Source: Robiginitomaculum sp. (GTDB lineage: Bacteria; Pseudomonadota; Alphaproteobacteria; Caulobacterales; Maricaulaceae). From it: a stretch of 41,817 nucleotides of DNA. The notes below the pieces were generated by a model. It saw only the letters and a program-made list of their open reading frames with translations, searched no databases and had not been told where the DNA came from. The stretch is taken from positions 1 to 41,817 of the forward strand of contig JALWSB010000164.1 of NCBI GenBank assembly GCA_027080345.1. Reading direction: 5' to 3'. Positions within the stretch are counted from its first letter, which is position 1; every line of letters starts with the position of its first letter. Positions 33,909 to 41,817 of this stretch are shown in pieces. The position numbers and the translations under genes are program-made.

Positions 33909-35730
33909 ATATCACTTTGCCCCCTTTGCCCTGATCAGACTGTCGGCGCTGGCTTTGCTGCTTTGCCTGGCGCCCGTGGGCGCGTATGCGCAGGAAGCCA
34001 AAGGCAGTACGGCGCAAGAAAAGCTGGACACGCTGATCAGCGATCTGCACGCCTTTGATCTGGCGCAAGATCCAATTACGGCGGCGCGTGAGGGCGATAA
34101 AGCGGCGCGCGCCCGCCTGCCCGATGTCAGCCCGGCGGCGCAGGCCCGGCGCAAAAGTGCCAATGCGGCCTTTGCCAAACGGCTGGCGGCGATAAAGCGC
34201 GATGCGCTGGGCCCGCAGGCGCAGATCAATGCCGATTTGCTCAGCTATGTTTTGCAAGGCCGTGTTGAGCGCAGTGGTTTTGACGAGGCGGCTTTGCCCT
34301 TCACCAATGATTCGGGCTTTCACACCATGCCAGGCTTTTTGGCCCGCGCCACCCGCGTCACCTCGAAAGCCGAAGCGGCGGACTGGAATAAACGGCTGGC
34401 CGCTTTGCCGGTGTTTTTTGCCCAGCATGAAGCAAATTTGCGCACCGGTATAAAGGAACACATCACCCAGCCGCGCCTTGTTGTCGATGCCATTATCGCC
34501 ACCGTACGCGGTACCCTGGACGATCCGGACTTTGAGGCCATATTCCTGCGCCCCCTGAACGCCCTGCCCGCATCCATGCCCGCCGAAGACAAGGCGGAGA
34601 TCAAGGCGCAAACCAAAGATGTGATTCGCCAAAAGGTGCGCCCGGCCTATGAAAACCTTTTGACATTCCTGACCCAGGAATACCGCCCGGCGGCACGCAC
34701 CAGCATCGGCATTTCAGACGTGCCCGGCGGCGCGGCCTATTATAAGGTCTTGGTGCGCGATTTCACCACCACGGATATGACCCCGCGTCAGGTGCATGAA
34801 TTTGGCCTTGCCGAGGTGGCCCGCATCCGCAAGGAAATGGATGCGGTGATTAAAGAAAGTGGTTTTACCGGTGATTTTGCCGCGTTTTTACATTTTTTGC
34901 GCACCGATCCGCAATTCTACGCCAAAACCCCGCAAGAGCTTTTGCGCCACGCCGCCTTTATCGCCAAAAAGGCCGATGACCGCATGCCGCAATTTTTTGG
35001 CCGCCTGCCCCGCCTGCCCTATGGGGTGCGCCCCGTCCCGGCGGCGATTGCGCCGCATTACACCACCGCCCGTTATTGGCCCGGCGATGCCCGTGCGCAC
35101 CGCGCTGGTGGCTATATGATCAACACCTATGCCCTCGACCAGCGGCCGCTTTATGAATTGCCGGCCCTGACCCTGCACGAGGCCGTACCCGGCCATCATC
35201 ACCAGATTTCCCTCGCCGCCGAGCTTGAAAACGTGCCGGCCTTTCGTAAATCCCTCTACATCACCGCCTTTGGCGAGGGCTGGGGGCTTTATGCGGAAAA
35301 GCTGGGCAAGGATATGGGCATGTATACCACGCCTTACGAAGAATTTGGCCGCCTGACCTACGAAATGTGGCGCGCCTGCCGTCTGGTTATGGATACCGGC
35401 ATTCATGCTTTTGGCTGGAGCCGCGATCAGGCCATGCAATGCCTGAAAAACAATTCAGCCTTGGCCTTGCATAATATTGAGACCGAAACCGATCGCTACA
35501 TTTCCTGGCCGGGGCAGGCGCTGGGCTATAAAATCGGCGAAATGACCATTGTCCGCCTGCGCACCAAAGCGCAAAATGAACTGGGCGCGGCCTTTGACAT
35601 ACGCGCCTTTCACGACGAAGTGTTAAAAGACGGGGCCATTACCATGGCCATGCTGGAGGCCAAAATCGATAAATGGATTGCGGCACAAAAGCAAAAAACA
35701 CACCGCCCGCCAGCGCCCCTTAAGAATTAG
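33898..35730 (+). CDS. Exported DUF885 family protein (putative metallopeptidase)
   Basis: The 610-residue protein starts with a signal peptide (LSALALLLCLAPVGAYAQ, cleavage near residue 32). It belongs to DUF885, whose members have a peptidase-like zinc motif: LHEAVPGHHHQISLAAEL, with the supporting FGEGWGLYAEKLGKDMGMY later. Earlier blocks include GGAAYYKVLVRDFTTTDMTP and the late SWPGQALGYKIGE. It is probably a periplasmic carboxypeptidase-type enzyme; substrate unknown. The start is TTG at 33898, inside the end of sppA, with GAGGTG six nt upstream; no ATG or GTG would keep the signal peptide. Confidence 0.88.
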   Translation: MPIKYHFAPFALIRLSALALLLCLAPVGAYAQEAKGSTAQEKLDTLISDLHAFDLAQDPITAAREGDKAARARLPDVSPAAQARRKSANAAFAKRLAAIKRDALGPQAQINADLLSYVLQGRVERSGFDEAALPFTNDSGFHTMPGFLARATRVTSKAEAADWNKRLAALPVFFAQHEANLRTGIKEHITQPRLVVDAIIATVRGTLDDPDFEAIFLRPLNALPASMPAEDKAEIKAQTKDVIRQKVRPAYENLLTFLTQEYRPAARTSIGISDVPGGAAYYKVLVRDFTTTDMTPRQVHEFGLAEVARIRKEMDAVIKESGFTGDFAAFLHFLRTDPQFYAKTPQELLRHAAFIAKKADDRMPQFFGRLPRLPYGVRPVPAAIAPHYTTARYWPGDARAHRAGGYMINTYALDQRPLYELPALTLHEAVPGHHHQISLAAELENVPAFRKSLYITAFGEGWGLYAEKLGKDMGMYTTPYEEFGRLTYEMWRACRLVMDTGIHAFGWSRDQAMQCLKNNSALALHNIETETDRYISWPGQALGYKIGEMTIVRLRTKAQNELGAAFDIRAFHDEVLKDGAITMAMLEAKIDKWIAAQKQKTHRPPAPLKN

Positions 35731-35739
35731 CGCCAAGTG

Positions 35740-36048
35740 TCAGCGCCCCTTGACCACAGAAAACCGGCGGCTGTCAAAAACTTTTAAAACCTGCGCCAGA
35801 TCCGATCCGCGTTTCAATATCCGTCCGCCCATGGCGATAACGCTGTATTGCCCCTGCCGCCGGGCCAGATCAGGATTTTTTTCCACCCGATAAAGCGGCA
35901 TTTCACTGGCATGGCGAAAAATTGAAAACACCGCCCGGCTGGCCAGCCCGTCAATCGCATAGTCCCGCCAATGACCCGCCGCCACCATGCGCCCGTAAAG
36001 CCCCATAATCAGGGTGATTTCACGGCGATCAAAATAAACCCGGCTCAC
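35740..36048 (-). CDS. DUF2794 domain protein
   Basis: This 102-residue protein is conserved in Alphaproteobacteria. Family marks are YFDRREITLIMGLYGRMVA, GHWRDYAID, RAVFSIFRHASEMPLYRVEK and ARRQGQYSVIAMGGRILKRG. Function is unknown; it is cytoplasmic and basic. The start is GTG at 36048 with AGGCAGGA just upstream. It is convergent with the DUF885 gene, 9 nt apart. Confidence 0.85.
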   Translation of the reverse strand: MSRVYFDRREITLIMGLYGRMVAAGHWRDYAIDGLASRAVFSIFRHASEMPLYRVEKNPDLARRQGQYSVIAMGGRILKRGSDLAQVLKVFDSRRFSVVKGR

Positions 36049-36348
36049 TTCCTGCCTGATCAGAACCCACTCTCCCTTTCATGGAATCCAACGAAAAAAT
36101 GATCATGTTGCCTACATTACAGGAATTTTAGACAAAAACACAAAAGTGCCACATTTCGGACCAGAACCGGACACATCAGCAACCGATAGTCCCCTTGTCG
36201 ATCCGGCGCAGCGCGTAACGCCCGTCCTGGTTTCCAGACAGCCCCCCAGCCCCCCGGGTCAGGCAGTTGCATCGGATCGACACCCCCTTCCTTCTTATAA
36301 AGACCATACGCGCTTGCATCATCGCCCGATTCAGCAAACCATGGGTTC
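36049..36348. other. Intergenic region between DUF2794 and the ABC transporter
   Basis: These 300 nt should hold the divergent promoters of the DUF2794 and ABC genes. Short C-runs occur near 36241-36256 and a TATAAA at 36296-36301, but no paired -35 is convincing. No supported gene is seen; a minus-strand open frame at 36117-36374 has no ribosome site and no family resemblance. Confidence 0.4.
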
Positions 36349-37053
36349 ATGCTTGATGTCACCGCCCTTTGCAAAGCCTATGGTCCGCGCCAGGCGCTGG
36401 ATGATGTCAGCTTTGGCGTCCGTCCTGGCGAGATTGTCGGCATTCTTGGCCCCAATGGCGCGGGCAAAAGCACATTAATGCGCCTCATCGCCCACAGCCT
36501 GATGCCCGATAGCGGGGTGATTCGCCGCCGGGACGCCAATGGTGAGGTGGAGCGAATCGGTTATCTGCCCGAAGGCGCACCGCTTTATCCGGAACTGACG
36601 CCGCGCGAATATTTACGTTTCATACTGGGCGGCAATGGCATGCCCGCAAACGTCAGTGCGCCGCGCATTGCCCATATTCTGGACAGTCTCGATCTGCGCG
36701 CCCGCGCCGATGAGCCAATTGCCACATTGTCCAAAGGCTATCAACGACGCACGGCGCTGGCCGGGGCGTTGGCACCAGATGCCCCGCTTTTGCTGCTTGA
36801 TGAGCCATTTGACGGGTTTGACCCGCATCAGCGCCGCGCCGCCATGGCCATGCTGCGCAGTGTCGCCAAAGCAGCGGCGCTTTTAATCAGCAGCCATTCC
36901 CTGCCCGTTGCCAAAGGTCTGTGTACCCGCATTATTATTTTGCATGAAGGGCGCATGATTGCCGATGGCGCGCCGGGTGATCTGATCAAACAAACCAAAG
37001 AGAAATCTTTTGAAGAAGCGTATTTCGCGCTGATTGGCGAGGCGGCGGCATGA
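36349..37053 (+). CDS. ABC transporter ATP-binding protein (GldA-like)
   Basis: The 234-residue ATPase has Walker A GPNGAGKST (34-42), signature LSKGYQRR (127-134), Walker B LLLLDEPFDGFDP (147-159) and an H-loop His in LLISSHSLPVA. It resembles the ABC-2 type ATPases of the GldA/NatA group that power exporters with short permeases. It overlaps the permease gene by 4 nt, so the two are made together. The substrate is not evident from sequence. Confidence 0.93.
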   Translation: MLDVTALCKAYGPRQALDDVSFGVRPGEIVGILGPNGAGKSTLMRLIAHSLMPDSGVIRRRDANGEVERIGYLPEGAPLYPELTPREYLRFILGGNGMPANVSAPRIAHILDSLDLRARADEPIATLSKGYQRRTALAGALAPDAPLLLLDEPFDGFDPHQRRAAMAMLRSVAKAAALLISSHSLPVAKGLCTRIIILHEGRMIADGAPGDLIKQTKEKSFEEAYFALIGEAAA

Positions 37054-39413
37054 GGGCTCTTTTCTTCACGCTGGTGCGCAAGGACATCACCGTATTGGCG
37101 GCGCGCCCGGCCAGTTGGATTTATATGGCGCTGTTTGCCGGCAGCAGCATGGCGCTGGCCTTTTATAGCGGGCGGTTTTTTGACGCCAATGCCGCCGCGC
37201 TGGACCAGCTATTTGTGTTTTTTCCGATTGTCATGATGGTCTTTATCCCGGTGATGAGCATGGACATGCTGGCCGCCGAGCGGCGCGGTGGCACGGATGA
37301 GCTTTATCACGCCATGGGCATAGCGCCGCTGCTGGCCATCAGCGCAAAAGCCTTTGCTTTATGGCTGATGGGTCTGGCCGCATTGGCCCTGACGGCCAGC
37401 CTGTGGGTGGTCATAAGCTGGCTGGGCCATCCCGACCAGATGCGCGTCATCAGCGGCTATTTCGGGGCCGCTTTGATGATGGCCGCCTTTATTGCGCTCG
37501 ATCTTGGAGTCGCGGCGCGCAGCAAAAGCCCCGTTACCGCCTTTCTTCTGGCCTTAAGCCTGAATGCGGTTTTGACCCTGACCGCTCTGCCCGCTTTGCG
37601 CGGCGTGCTTCCGGCGCCGCTTTCCGCCCTGCTTGCGGATTTTACCATGGGTGTGCATTTTACCTCTTTTGTGCGCGGGGTGCTGCGCCTGCCAGATATC
37701 TTGTTTTTCCTTTCCTTGTGCGGTTTTGGGCTGATACTGGCGGGCCTGTTATGGCGACCGGCAGAAAAAGGCAAAGGGCTGTATATATGGCTAAAAGGGG
37801 CCGGGGTGCTGGTCTTTCTTATGGCGCTTAACGCTATCGCCGGCATGGCCGGGCAGGCGGCGCGAATCGATCTGACGCACGATAAACTCTACACATTAAG
37901 CCCGGCTATGCGGCGCTTTGCGGCCAACATGAAAACCGACCGCACCTTGACCTTTTATTATGCGCAAAATCTGGCCCGGCATTTTCCGCGTATGCGCCAA
38001 TACGGCGCGCAGGTGCGCGAAACCTTGCGCGCTTTGCGCGCCGCATCGCACGGTCATTTGCGCGTAATCGAGATTGACCCGCCGCCCGATACGCCGGGCG
38101 AAGACAAGGCCCTGAAAGCCGGTATTTCCCCTTTGCCCACCGATACCGGAAAGCCGCTTTATTTTGGTCTGGCCAGCGACAATGGGGCCGTTTTGGCCCG
38201 GCTCGATCCGGCGCGCGCCGACAGTCTGGAATACGATCTGGCGCAGATATTGAGCGGCCCGCACAAGACAAAACCGGTTCTGGCGCTTTATGACGGCCTC
38301 GATCTGGCGGCGCGCAACTGGTTTGTCTCCGGGCGCAAACCGGCGCTTTTGTTTGAAAACATTGCCAAAAACTATCACGTGCGTTTTTTGGCTGATACGT
38401 TCAGCGCCGATGATTTGCAGGCCGATGTGTTGATGCTGGTGCATCCCCCCGCCTTTGCGCCGCCGCAAAAGACGCTATTGCGCAACTGGCTGGCCAAAGG
38501 CGGGCGGGCATTGATCGCGCTTGATCCTTATAGCGAGGTATCTGCCCGGCCCGGCCTTAATGGCCTGCCGCGCCCGAATGCCCGGCGCAATTCCGATCTT
38601 GCCGGGGTATTGGATATTTTGGGCGTGACATTCGACAGCGGTAAAATCATTTATGACCCCGGTGCCGCCATGCCCGCAAAGCGCGAACAAAACAGCCAGA
38701 CCCGCACCGTGCGGCAACCGGCATGGCTGGGCCTTGGCCCAAATCTTTTGTCATCCAGCGACCCGGTCACAAACCATCTTGGCCGAGGCATTGTCATGGC
38801 CAGCGCCGGGGCGTTTTATCCGCTGGCGCCAAGGCAAAAAATGCAAACGCTGGCGCGCAGTACCAAGGCGGCCCGCGCCGATGATTTTGCCCCTTTTGCC
38901 GCCGATACCGAGCCGGCAAAACTGATGGCCATGCCCGCCGCCGAGGGCGCCCCTTATGCGCTGATTATCCGGCGCGGCAATGCCATTATCATGGCCGATG
39001 CAGATATGCTGGATGATGCCTATTATGTGCAGGCCGATCCGGTATTTGGCCCAAAGGCACGCTTTGACAATGGCCGCCTCGTGCTCAATGCGCTTGATAT
39101 GTTAAGCGGCGCGGATGTGTTACTGGCTTTACGCGCCCGCGCCATGACACCGCGCACGTTGACCCGGATCGAGGCGCTGCGGGCAACGGCGCAACGGCGC
39201 GCCGATATGGCCCAAAGCGCGCTTGAAAAAAGCGGCCAAAACGCCACCGATCAGCGCGCCCAGCTACGGCGCATCCGCAAAGCATTCCATGCCCGGTTGA
39301 ATCGGCTCGAAACCGTCCTGAAATTCATTACGATATGGCTCATACCCGGTCTTGCCGTTCTCGCGGGGTTTTTATTTATCCGCCGACGGCGCCCGGGGAT
39401 TTTGCTTGTATGA
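37050..39413 (+). CDS. ABC-2 permease fused to a GldG-like domain
   Basis: The 787-residue protein joins two parts usually coded separately. Residues 1 to about 240 are a six-helix ABC-2 permease (GldF-like, RKDITVLAARPASWIYM). After another helix (VFLMALNAIAGMAGQ) comes a GldG-like extracytoplasmic region of about 480 residues, starting RIDLTHDKLYTLSPAMRRF. That region holds LFYYAQN-like and LVHPPAFAPPQKTLLRNWLAKGGRALIALDPY segments. A final helix (about 760-780) and basic tail close the chain. In Bacteroidota GldA/F/G take part in gliding; in Proteobacteria the same fold is found in ABC exporters of unknown cargo. Confidence 0.88.
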   Translation: MRALFFTLVRKDITVLAARPASWIYMALFAGSSMALAFYSGRFFDANAAALDQLFVFFPIVMMVFIPVMSMDMLAAERRGGTDELYHAMGIAPLLAISAKAFALWLMGLAALALTASLWVVISWLGHPDQMRVISGYFGAALMMAAFIALDLGVAARSKSPVTAFLLALSLNAVLTLTALPALRGVLPAPLSALLADFTMGVHFTSFVRGVLRLPDILFFLSLCGFGLILAGLLWRPAEKGKGLYIWLKGAGVLVFLMALNAIAGMAGQAARIDLTHDKLYTLSPAMRRFAANMKTDRTLTFYYAQNLARHFPRMRQYGAQVRETLRALRAASHGHLRVIEIDPPPDTPGEDKALKAGISPLPTDTGKPLYFGLASDNGAVLARLDPARADSLEYDLAQILSGPHKTKPVLALYDGLDLAARNWFVSGRKPALLFENIAKNYHVRFLADTFSADDLQADVLMLVHPPAFAPPQKTLLRNWLAKGGRALIALDPYSEVSARPGLNGLPRPNARRNSDLAGVLDILGVTFDSGKIIYDPGAAMPAKREQNSQTRTVRQPAWLGLGPNLLSSSDPVTNHLGRGIVMASAGAFYPLAPRQKMQTLARSTKAARADDFAPFAADTEPAKLMAMPAAEGAPYALIIRRGNAIIMADADMLDDAYYVQADPVFGPKARFDNGRLVLNALDMLSGADVLLALRARAMTPRTLTRIEALRATAQRRADMAQSALEKSGQNATDQRAQLRRIRKAFHARLNRLETVLKFITIWLIPGLAVLAGFLFIRRRRPGILLV

Positions 39414-39432
39414 GAGCAAAGAGGGTGGTATC

Positions 39433-39457
39433 TTAACGGCAGGTGGGCACCTGTTAA
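39433..39457. promoter_or_regulatory. Inverted repeat upstream of the PAP2 gene
   Basis: CAGGTG-GG-CACCTG (39440-39453) is flanked by TTAAC on the left and TTAA on the right. It could be an operator for the PAP2 gene or a weak terminator after the ABC operon; no T-run follows. Confidence 0.35.
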
Positions 39458-39502
39458 TCCTTTCGTGTTAGAGGGGGGATTATCTGTTTAACAGGAGTTT
39501 CT

Positions 39503-40045
39503 ATGAAAACCTATATTATGACAACGGCCGCCGTGCTGGCGTTAGGCGCGGCCGTACCGGCAAACGCAACCAGTGATAAAACCTGGCGAGGCATCAGCAA
39601 TGTCGGCGTAGGAAGTTTGACCGCGGCCGCCTTGCTGACCCCGACCGTGCAAGGGGACTGGAAAGGCCTGAAACAAGCCGGCTTAAGCCTTGCTGTTAGT
39701 GATGGCATTACCTTTGGTCTGAAAAGCGCCATTCATTCCCAGCGCCCGGACAAAAGCGATTTTAACAGCTTTCCTTCCGGCCACACCACAGTGGCATTTG
39801 CCGCCGCGACCACCCTGCACCGGCGCTATGGCTGGAAAGCCGGGCTGCCTGCTTATGGTGTGGCCACCCTGACCGGCGTATCACGTAAATTGTCACACCG
39901 GCACCGCTGGGTTGATGTGGGCACTGGGGCGCTTATTGGCACGGCCAGTGGCTGGTTTTTCACCGACAAGCTCAATGAAAATGTCCAGCTTGTCCCTTGG
40001 GCCGACACCCATGGCGGCGGCGTTTCTTTTGCCATGCGCTGGTAA
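39503..40045 (+). CDS. PAP2-family phosphatase
   Basis: This 180-residue enzyme has the three acid-phosphatase motifs of the PAP2 superfamily: KSAIHSQRP (K-x6-RP), FPSGH, and SRKLSHRHRWVD (SR-x5-H-x3-D). It starts with a signal peptide or anchor (AVLALGAAVPANATS), and the rest has hydrophobic stretches, so the active site should face the periplasm. Likely substrates are lipid pyrophosphates or phosphatidic acid. ATG follows AACAGGAG. It is monocistronic and convergent with the kinase-like gene, 16 nt apart. Confidence 0.92.
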   Translation: MKTYIMTTAAVLALGAAVPANATSDKTWRGISNVGVGSLTAAALLTPTVQGDWKGLKQAGLSLAVSDGITFGLKSAIHSQRPDKSDFNSFPSGHTTVAFAAATTLHRRYGWKAGLPAYGVATLTGVSRKLSHRHRWVDVGTGALIGTASGWFFTDKLNENVQLVPWADTHGGGVSFAMRW

Positions 40046-40061
40046 GCTTTTACCGATACGG

Positions 40062-40805
40062 TCAGTGCCGCACATCTGCCCTTGGCAGATCAAGGTTGGC
40101 ATTGACCGCTTCCACCGCCGTTTCCAGAACCTGCGCATAAGGCACGCGCGCATCAATATCGACAATGTGCGCCCCATTGAACCGTAATTTAGGGGCGGCT
40201 TTTATTTTGTCCTGCAACTCGGTCTGATTGTGATCGGGTTTACGCCGCAGCGCCGTCTCAACATCAACATTCAGGCGAATAACCAAAGACGGCACCTGAT
40301 CGGCCATCCAGCGGTATTGTTTTTCTTCCAGCATAGCCAGTTTATGCACCAGGGGGCTGTCGCTGATTGCCGCGGGCAGGCCCGGTCCATCATAATGAAA
40401 CCCCGGAATTTCCGCTTGCGGATACCGATCCGTAACGACCGTCACCCCGCGCTTTGACAGGGCAATAATTCTTTTTAACTTGCGTTTGCGCCACAAGGAT
40501 AATCCATACATCACCAGCGCCGTCCCCGTACCGGGCAGTTTTTTGCGCATATCCTGGGCGCGGCGGGCTTTGGCCGCCAGATAGTGTTCAAAACGGGGAC
40601 CAAATAGCGGCAGGCGTTTTATCTGATCGCCGGTTTCGCCCGAAATCAAACCAAGATAACGCCGCTCCACCGGGCCTTTGCGCCGTAAATACGCCACAAG
40701 ATCAGAGGTCAGTGAGGACTTACCCGACCCGTCACACCCGATAACCGCGATGACACCACAAAGAGAGGAAGGCACCGTCCCGCCATTTGCTACTGACTCT
40801 TGCAT
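40062..40805 (-). CDS. Thymidylate-kinase-like P-loop protein
   Basis: The 247-residue protein has a Walker A motif IGCDGSGKSSL at about 23-33, a DR-Y motif (VVTDRYPQAE) as in thymidylate kinases, and late RLNVDVETALRRKPDH. A conventional tmk is about 210 residues and has a lid with conserved Arg residues. This one is longer in the middle (a basic segment WRKRKLKRIIALSKRG), so it may act on another substrate such as a nucleoside or sugar phosphate. ATG at 40805 follows GAGGTC. Function remains open. Confidence 0.78.
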   Translation of the reverse strand: MQESVANGGTVPSSLCGVIAVIGCDGSGKSSLTSDLVAYLRRKGPVERRYLGLISGETGDQIKRLPLFGPRFEHYLAAKARRAQDMRKKLPGTGTALVMYGLSLWRKRKLKRIIALSKRGVTVVTDRYPQAEIPGFHYDGPGLPAAISDSPLVHKLAMLEEKQYRWMADQVPSLVIRLNVDVETALRRKPDHNQTELQDKIKAAPKLRFNGAHIVDIDARVPYAQVLETAVEAVNANLDLPRADVRH

Positions 40806-41169
40806 GACCTCGTGATTTTCCCTGCCAAATCAGTGCCCGCGCCATATAAGCGCAAATTCATAAATCTGTCATGTTATTGTCGCAGTTTTGTAAAAACAGA
40901 AAATTCAGCATTTATGGCGGTGTTTGAGCGCTCAGGCGCACAACCGCAATGCCAGGCCCGCTTACCAGTCTGCGCCGGGCAAGGCCCCCAAAAGAGCCGC
41001 GCCGCGCACGCCATTCAAGAGGGGTAGTAACGTCACCCCTCTTGCGGGCGAACCCACAACCATGATCTATTCATGTCGCAGCGCACCTGTAAGCGTAACG
41101 GTGTAGAATCCGCCAATTGGCATGAGCCCTGCCCCTGGACCATGCTCGTAAATACGTGAAGAAAAAAAC
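40806..41169. other. Intergenic region with a perfect hairpin
   Basis: This 364-nt stretch holds no supported gene. Two short open frames (40924-41106 and an overlapping one) lack ribosome sites and have biased Arg/Pro composition. It contains the stem-loop at 41016-41044 and presumably the divergent promoters of the kinase-like and lipoprotein genes. Confidence 0.45.
41016..41044. other. Perfect 10-bp stem-loop
   Basis: CAAGAGGGGT and ACCCCTCTTG are exact reverse complements around a 9-nt loop. No T-tract follows on the plus strand, so it is not a standard terminator. It could be a protein site or part of a small RNA. Confidence 0.6.
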
Positions 41170-41571
41170 ATGAAGAACATCGTCATTTCAATGATCTCGG
41201 TAACAGCCCTGGGACTTGTGGGCTGTGGGCAAAAAACGCAAAAGCAAGACGCGACCAATGTATCAGCACACAAAAGCGAAAAAAAACTGGCCGATATTTA
41301 TATCGACCAGATGACCCAGTGGGTAGAAGCCCTTGAATCGGTAAAAGATGAAGCCAGCGCGCAAAAAGCCGCTGCCAAAATTGCCAAAATCAAAGCCAAT
41401 ATGCGCACATTATCCGAAGACACAAAAAACATGAATCACATGAAGGCGGCATTGGCTTTTGGCAATAAGGGCGCTGAATTTCAACAATTACAAACGCGCA
41501 TGGTGGCCGCAATGCAACGCATTGCCGCGACCGACCCTGCCCTTGTTGAAATCATGAACAAGAATGAATAA
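41170..41571 (+). CDS. Lipoprotein of unknown function
   Basis: The 133-residue product has a lipobox LVGC with Cys19. A helical, Lys- and Ala-rich mature part follows ([38 protein letters not shown]). It ends [15 protein letters not shown]. The pattern suggests a small periplasmic helical bundle. I do not recognise the family. Ribosome site AAGA/GAAGAAAA is weak. Confidence 0.7.
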   Translation: MKNIVISMISVTALGLVGCGQKTQKQDATNVSAHKSEKKLADIYIDQMTQWVEALESVKDEASAQKAAAKIAKIKANMRTLSEDTKNMNHMKAALAFGNKGAEFQQLQTRMVAAMQRIAATDPALVEIMNKNE

Positions 41572-41691
41572 GCCCAGGCATTTATCCGTCCTGTCACAAC
41601 AAGTATGACTTGAGGGGGCTGCGTTTTGCGCCCTGCGCGACCGTTCGCCGCCCCATCGGAGGCGCTTCTTCGCGCCGTGAGACAGAAAAAC

Positions 41692-41768
<77 letters not shown>

Positions 41769-41817
41769 GGATGGCCGTAAAGTGGGGGCCTTATGTTGCC
41801 GTGGGGACTCATCAGGG

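Noticed and set aside
36117-36374. Minus-strand open frame of 85 codons
   Set aside because: No ribosome site, no recognisable family, it runs into the ABC ATPase start, and the region fits a divergent promoter area.
36349-39413. Gliding motility system
   Set aside because: Only GldA/F/G-like ABC parts are present; no other gliding or type IX secretion genes occur, and these ABC families are widespread in non-gliding bacteria.
40924-41106. Open frame of 60 codons in the intergenic region before the lipoprotein
   Set aside because: It begins with TTG, has no ribosome site and contains the perfect hairpin; composition is not gene-like.

Overview
The window is chromosomal DNA from an alphaproteobacterium. 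The best markers are families largely confined to that class: a MucR/Ros regulator, a free-standing DnaA C-terminal domain protein followed by a DUF6456 protein, and a DUF2794 protein. Gene order (YbjN-proC, an OmpR/EnvZ-like pair next to ilvE, queC-queE-queD) fits the same class. Genus cannot be read from the sequence. No transposase, integrase, phage gene or CRISPR array is visible. Three tRNA genes are present (Gln-TTG, Pro-CGG, Arg-CCG).

Layout: (1) 1-5,560: end of a YbjN-like gene, proC, a convergent two-component system, a branched-chain aminotransferase, and a pyridoxal kinase fused to a DUF429 domain. (2) 5,590-10,167: a tight operon (CoA-ester lyase, exported protein, ArsC-like reductase, MATE transporter), then convergent pyrD and a DUF952 gene. 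(3) 10,210-14,480: an S24 self-cleaving repressor with a palindrome over its own promoter, exported or lipid-anchored small proteins, and the preQ0 operon queC-queE-queD. (4) 14,548-20,562: a Baeyer-Villiger-type monooxygenase, MucR, the DnaA-C/DUF6456 pair, msrB and an oligopeptidase B. (5) 20,612-28,661, all on the minus strand: an enlarged TonB2-type energy-transduction locus. (6) 29,038-41,768: tRNAs, a large MscS-type channel, sppA, a DUF885 protein, DUF2794, a GldA plus GldF/GldG-like ABC exporter, a PAP2 phosphatase, a thymidylate-kinase-like protein and a small lipoprotein.

The most interesting part is region 5. In transcription order it reads DUF3450, a TtpC-type long ExbB, ExbB, ExbD, ExbD, a strong terminator, then a single-chain ExbB-ExbD fusion, TonB, TonB and a TPR protein. 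The core resembles the TonB2 systems known from marine Gammaproteobacteria, which power TonB-dependent outer-membrane uptake. The unusual parts are the one-polypeptide motor (ExbB and ExbD joined at their cytoplasmic ends) and a tandem duplication of tonB. Each tonB copy has its own roughly 215-nt leader, and the leaders are more alike (about 94 % of aligned bases by hand count) than the proteins (about 83 %).

Other points of interest are the PdxY-DUF429 fusion, a QueD that lacks the usual catalytic cysteine position, twin TCCT/AGGA sites two helical turns apart in front of the DnaA-C gene, a MucR with an incomplete zinc site, and several hairpins in intergenic DNA. All identities and motif positions were read by eye; no database search or structure prediction was run.
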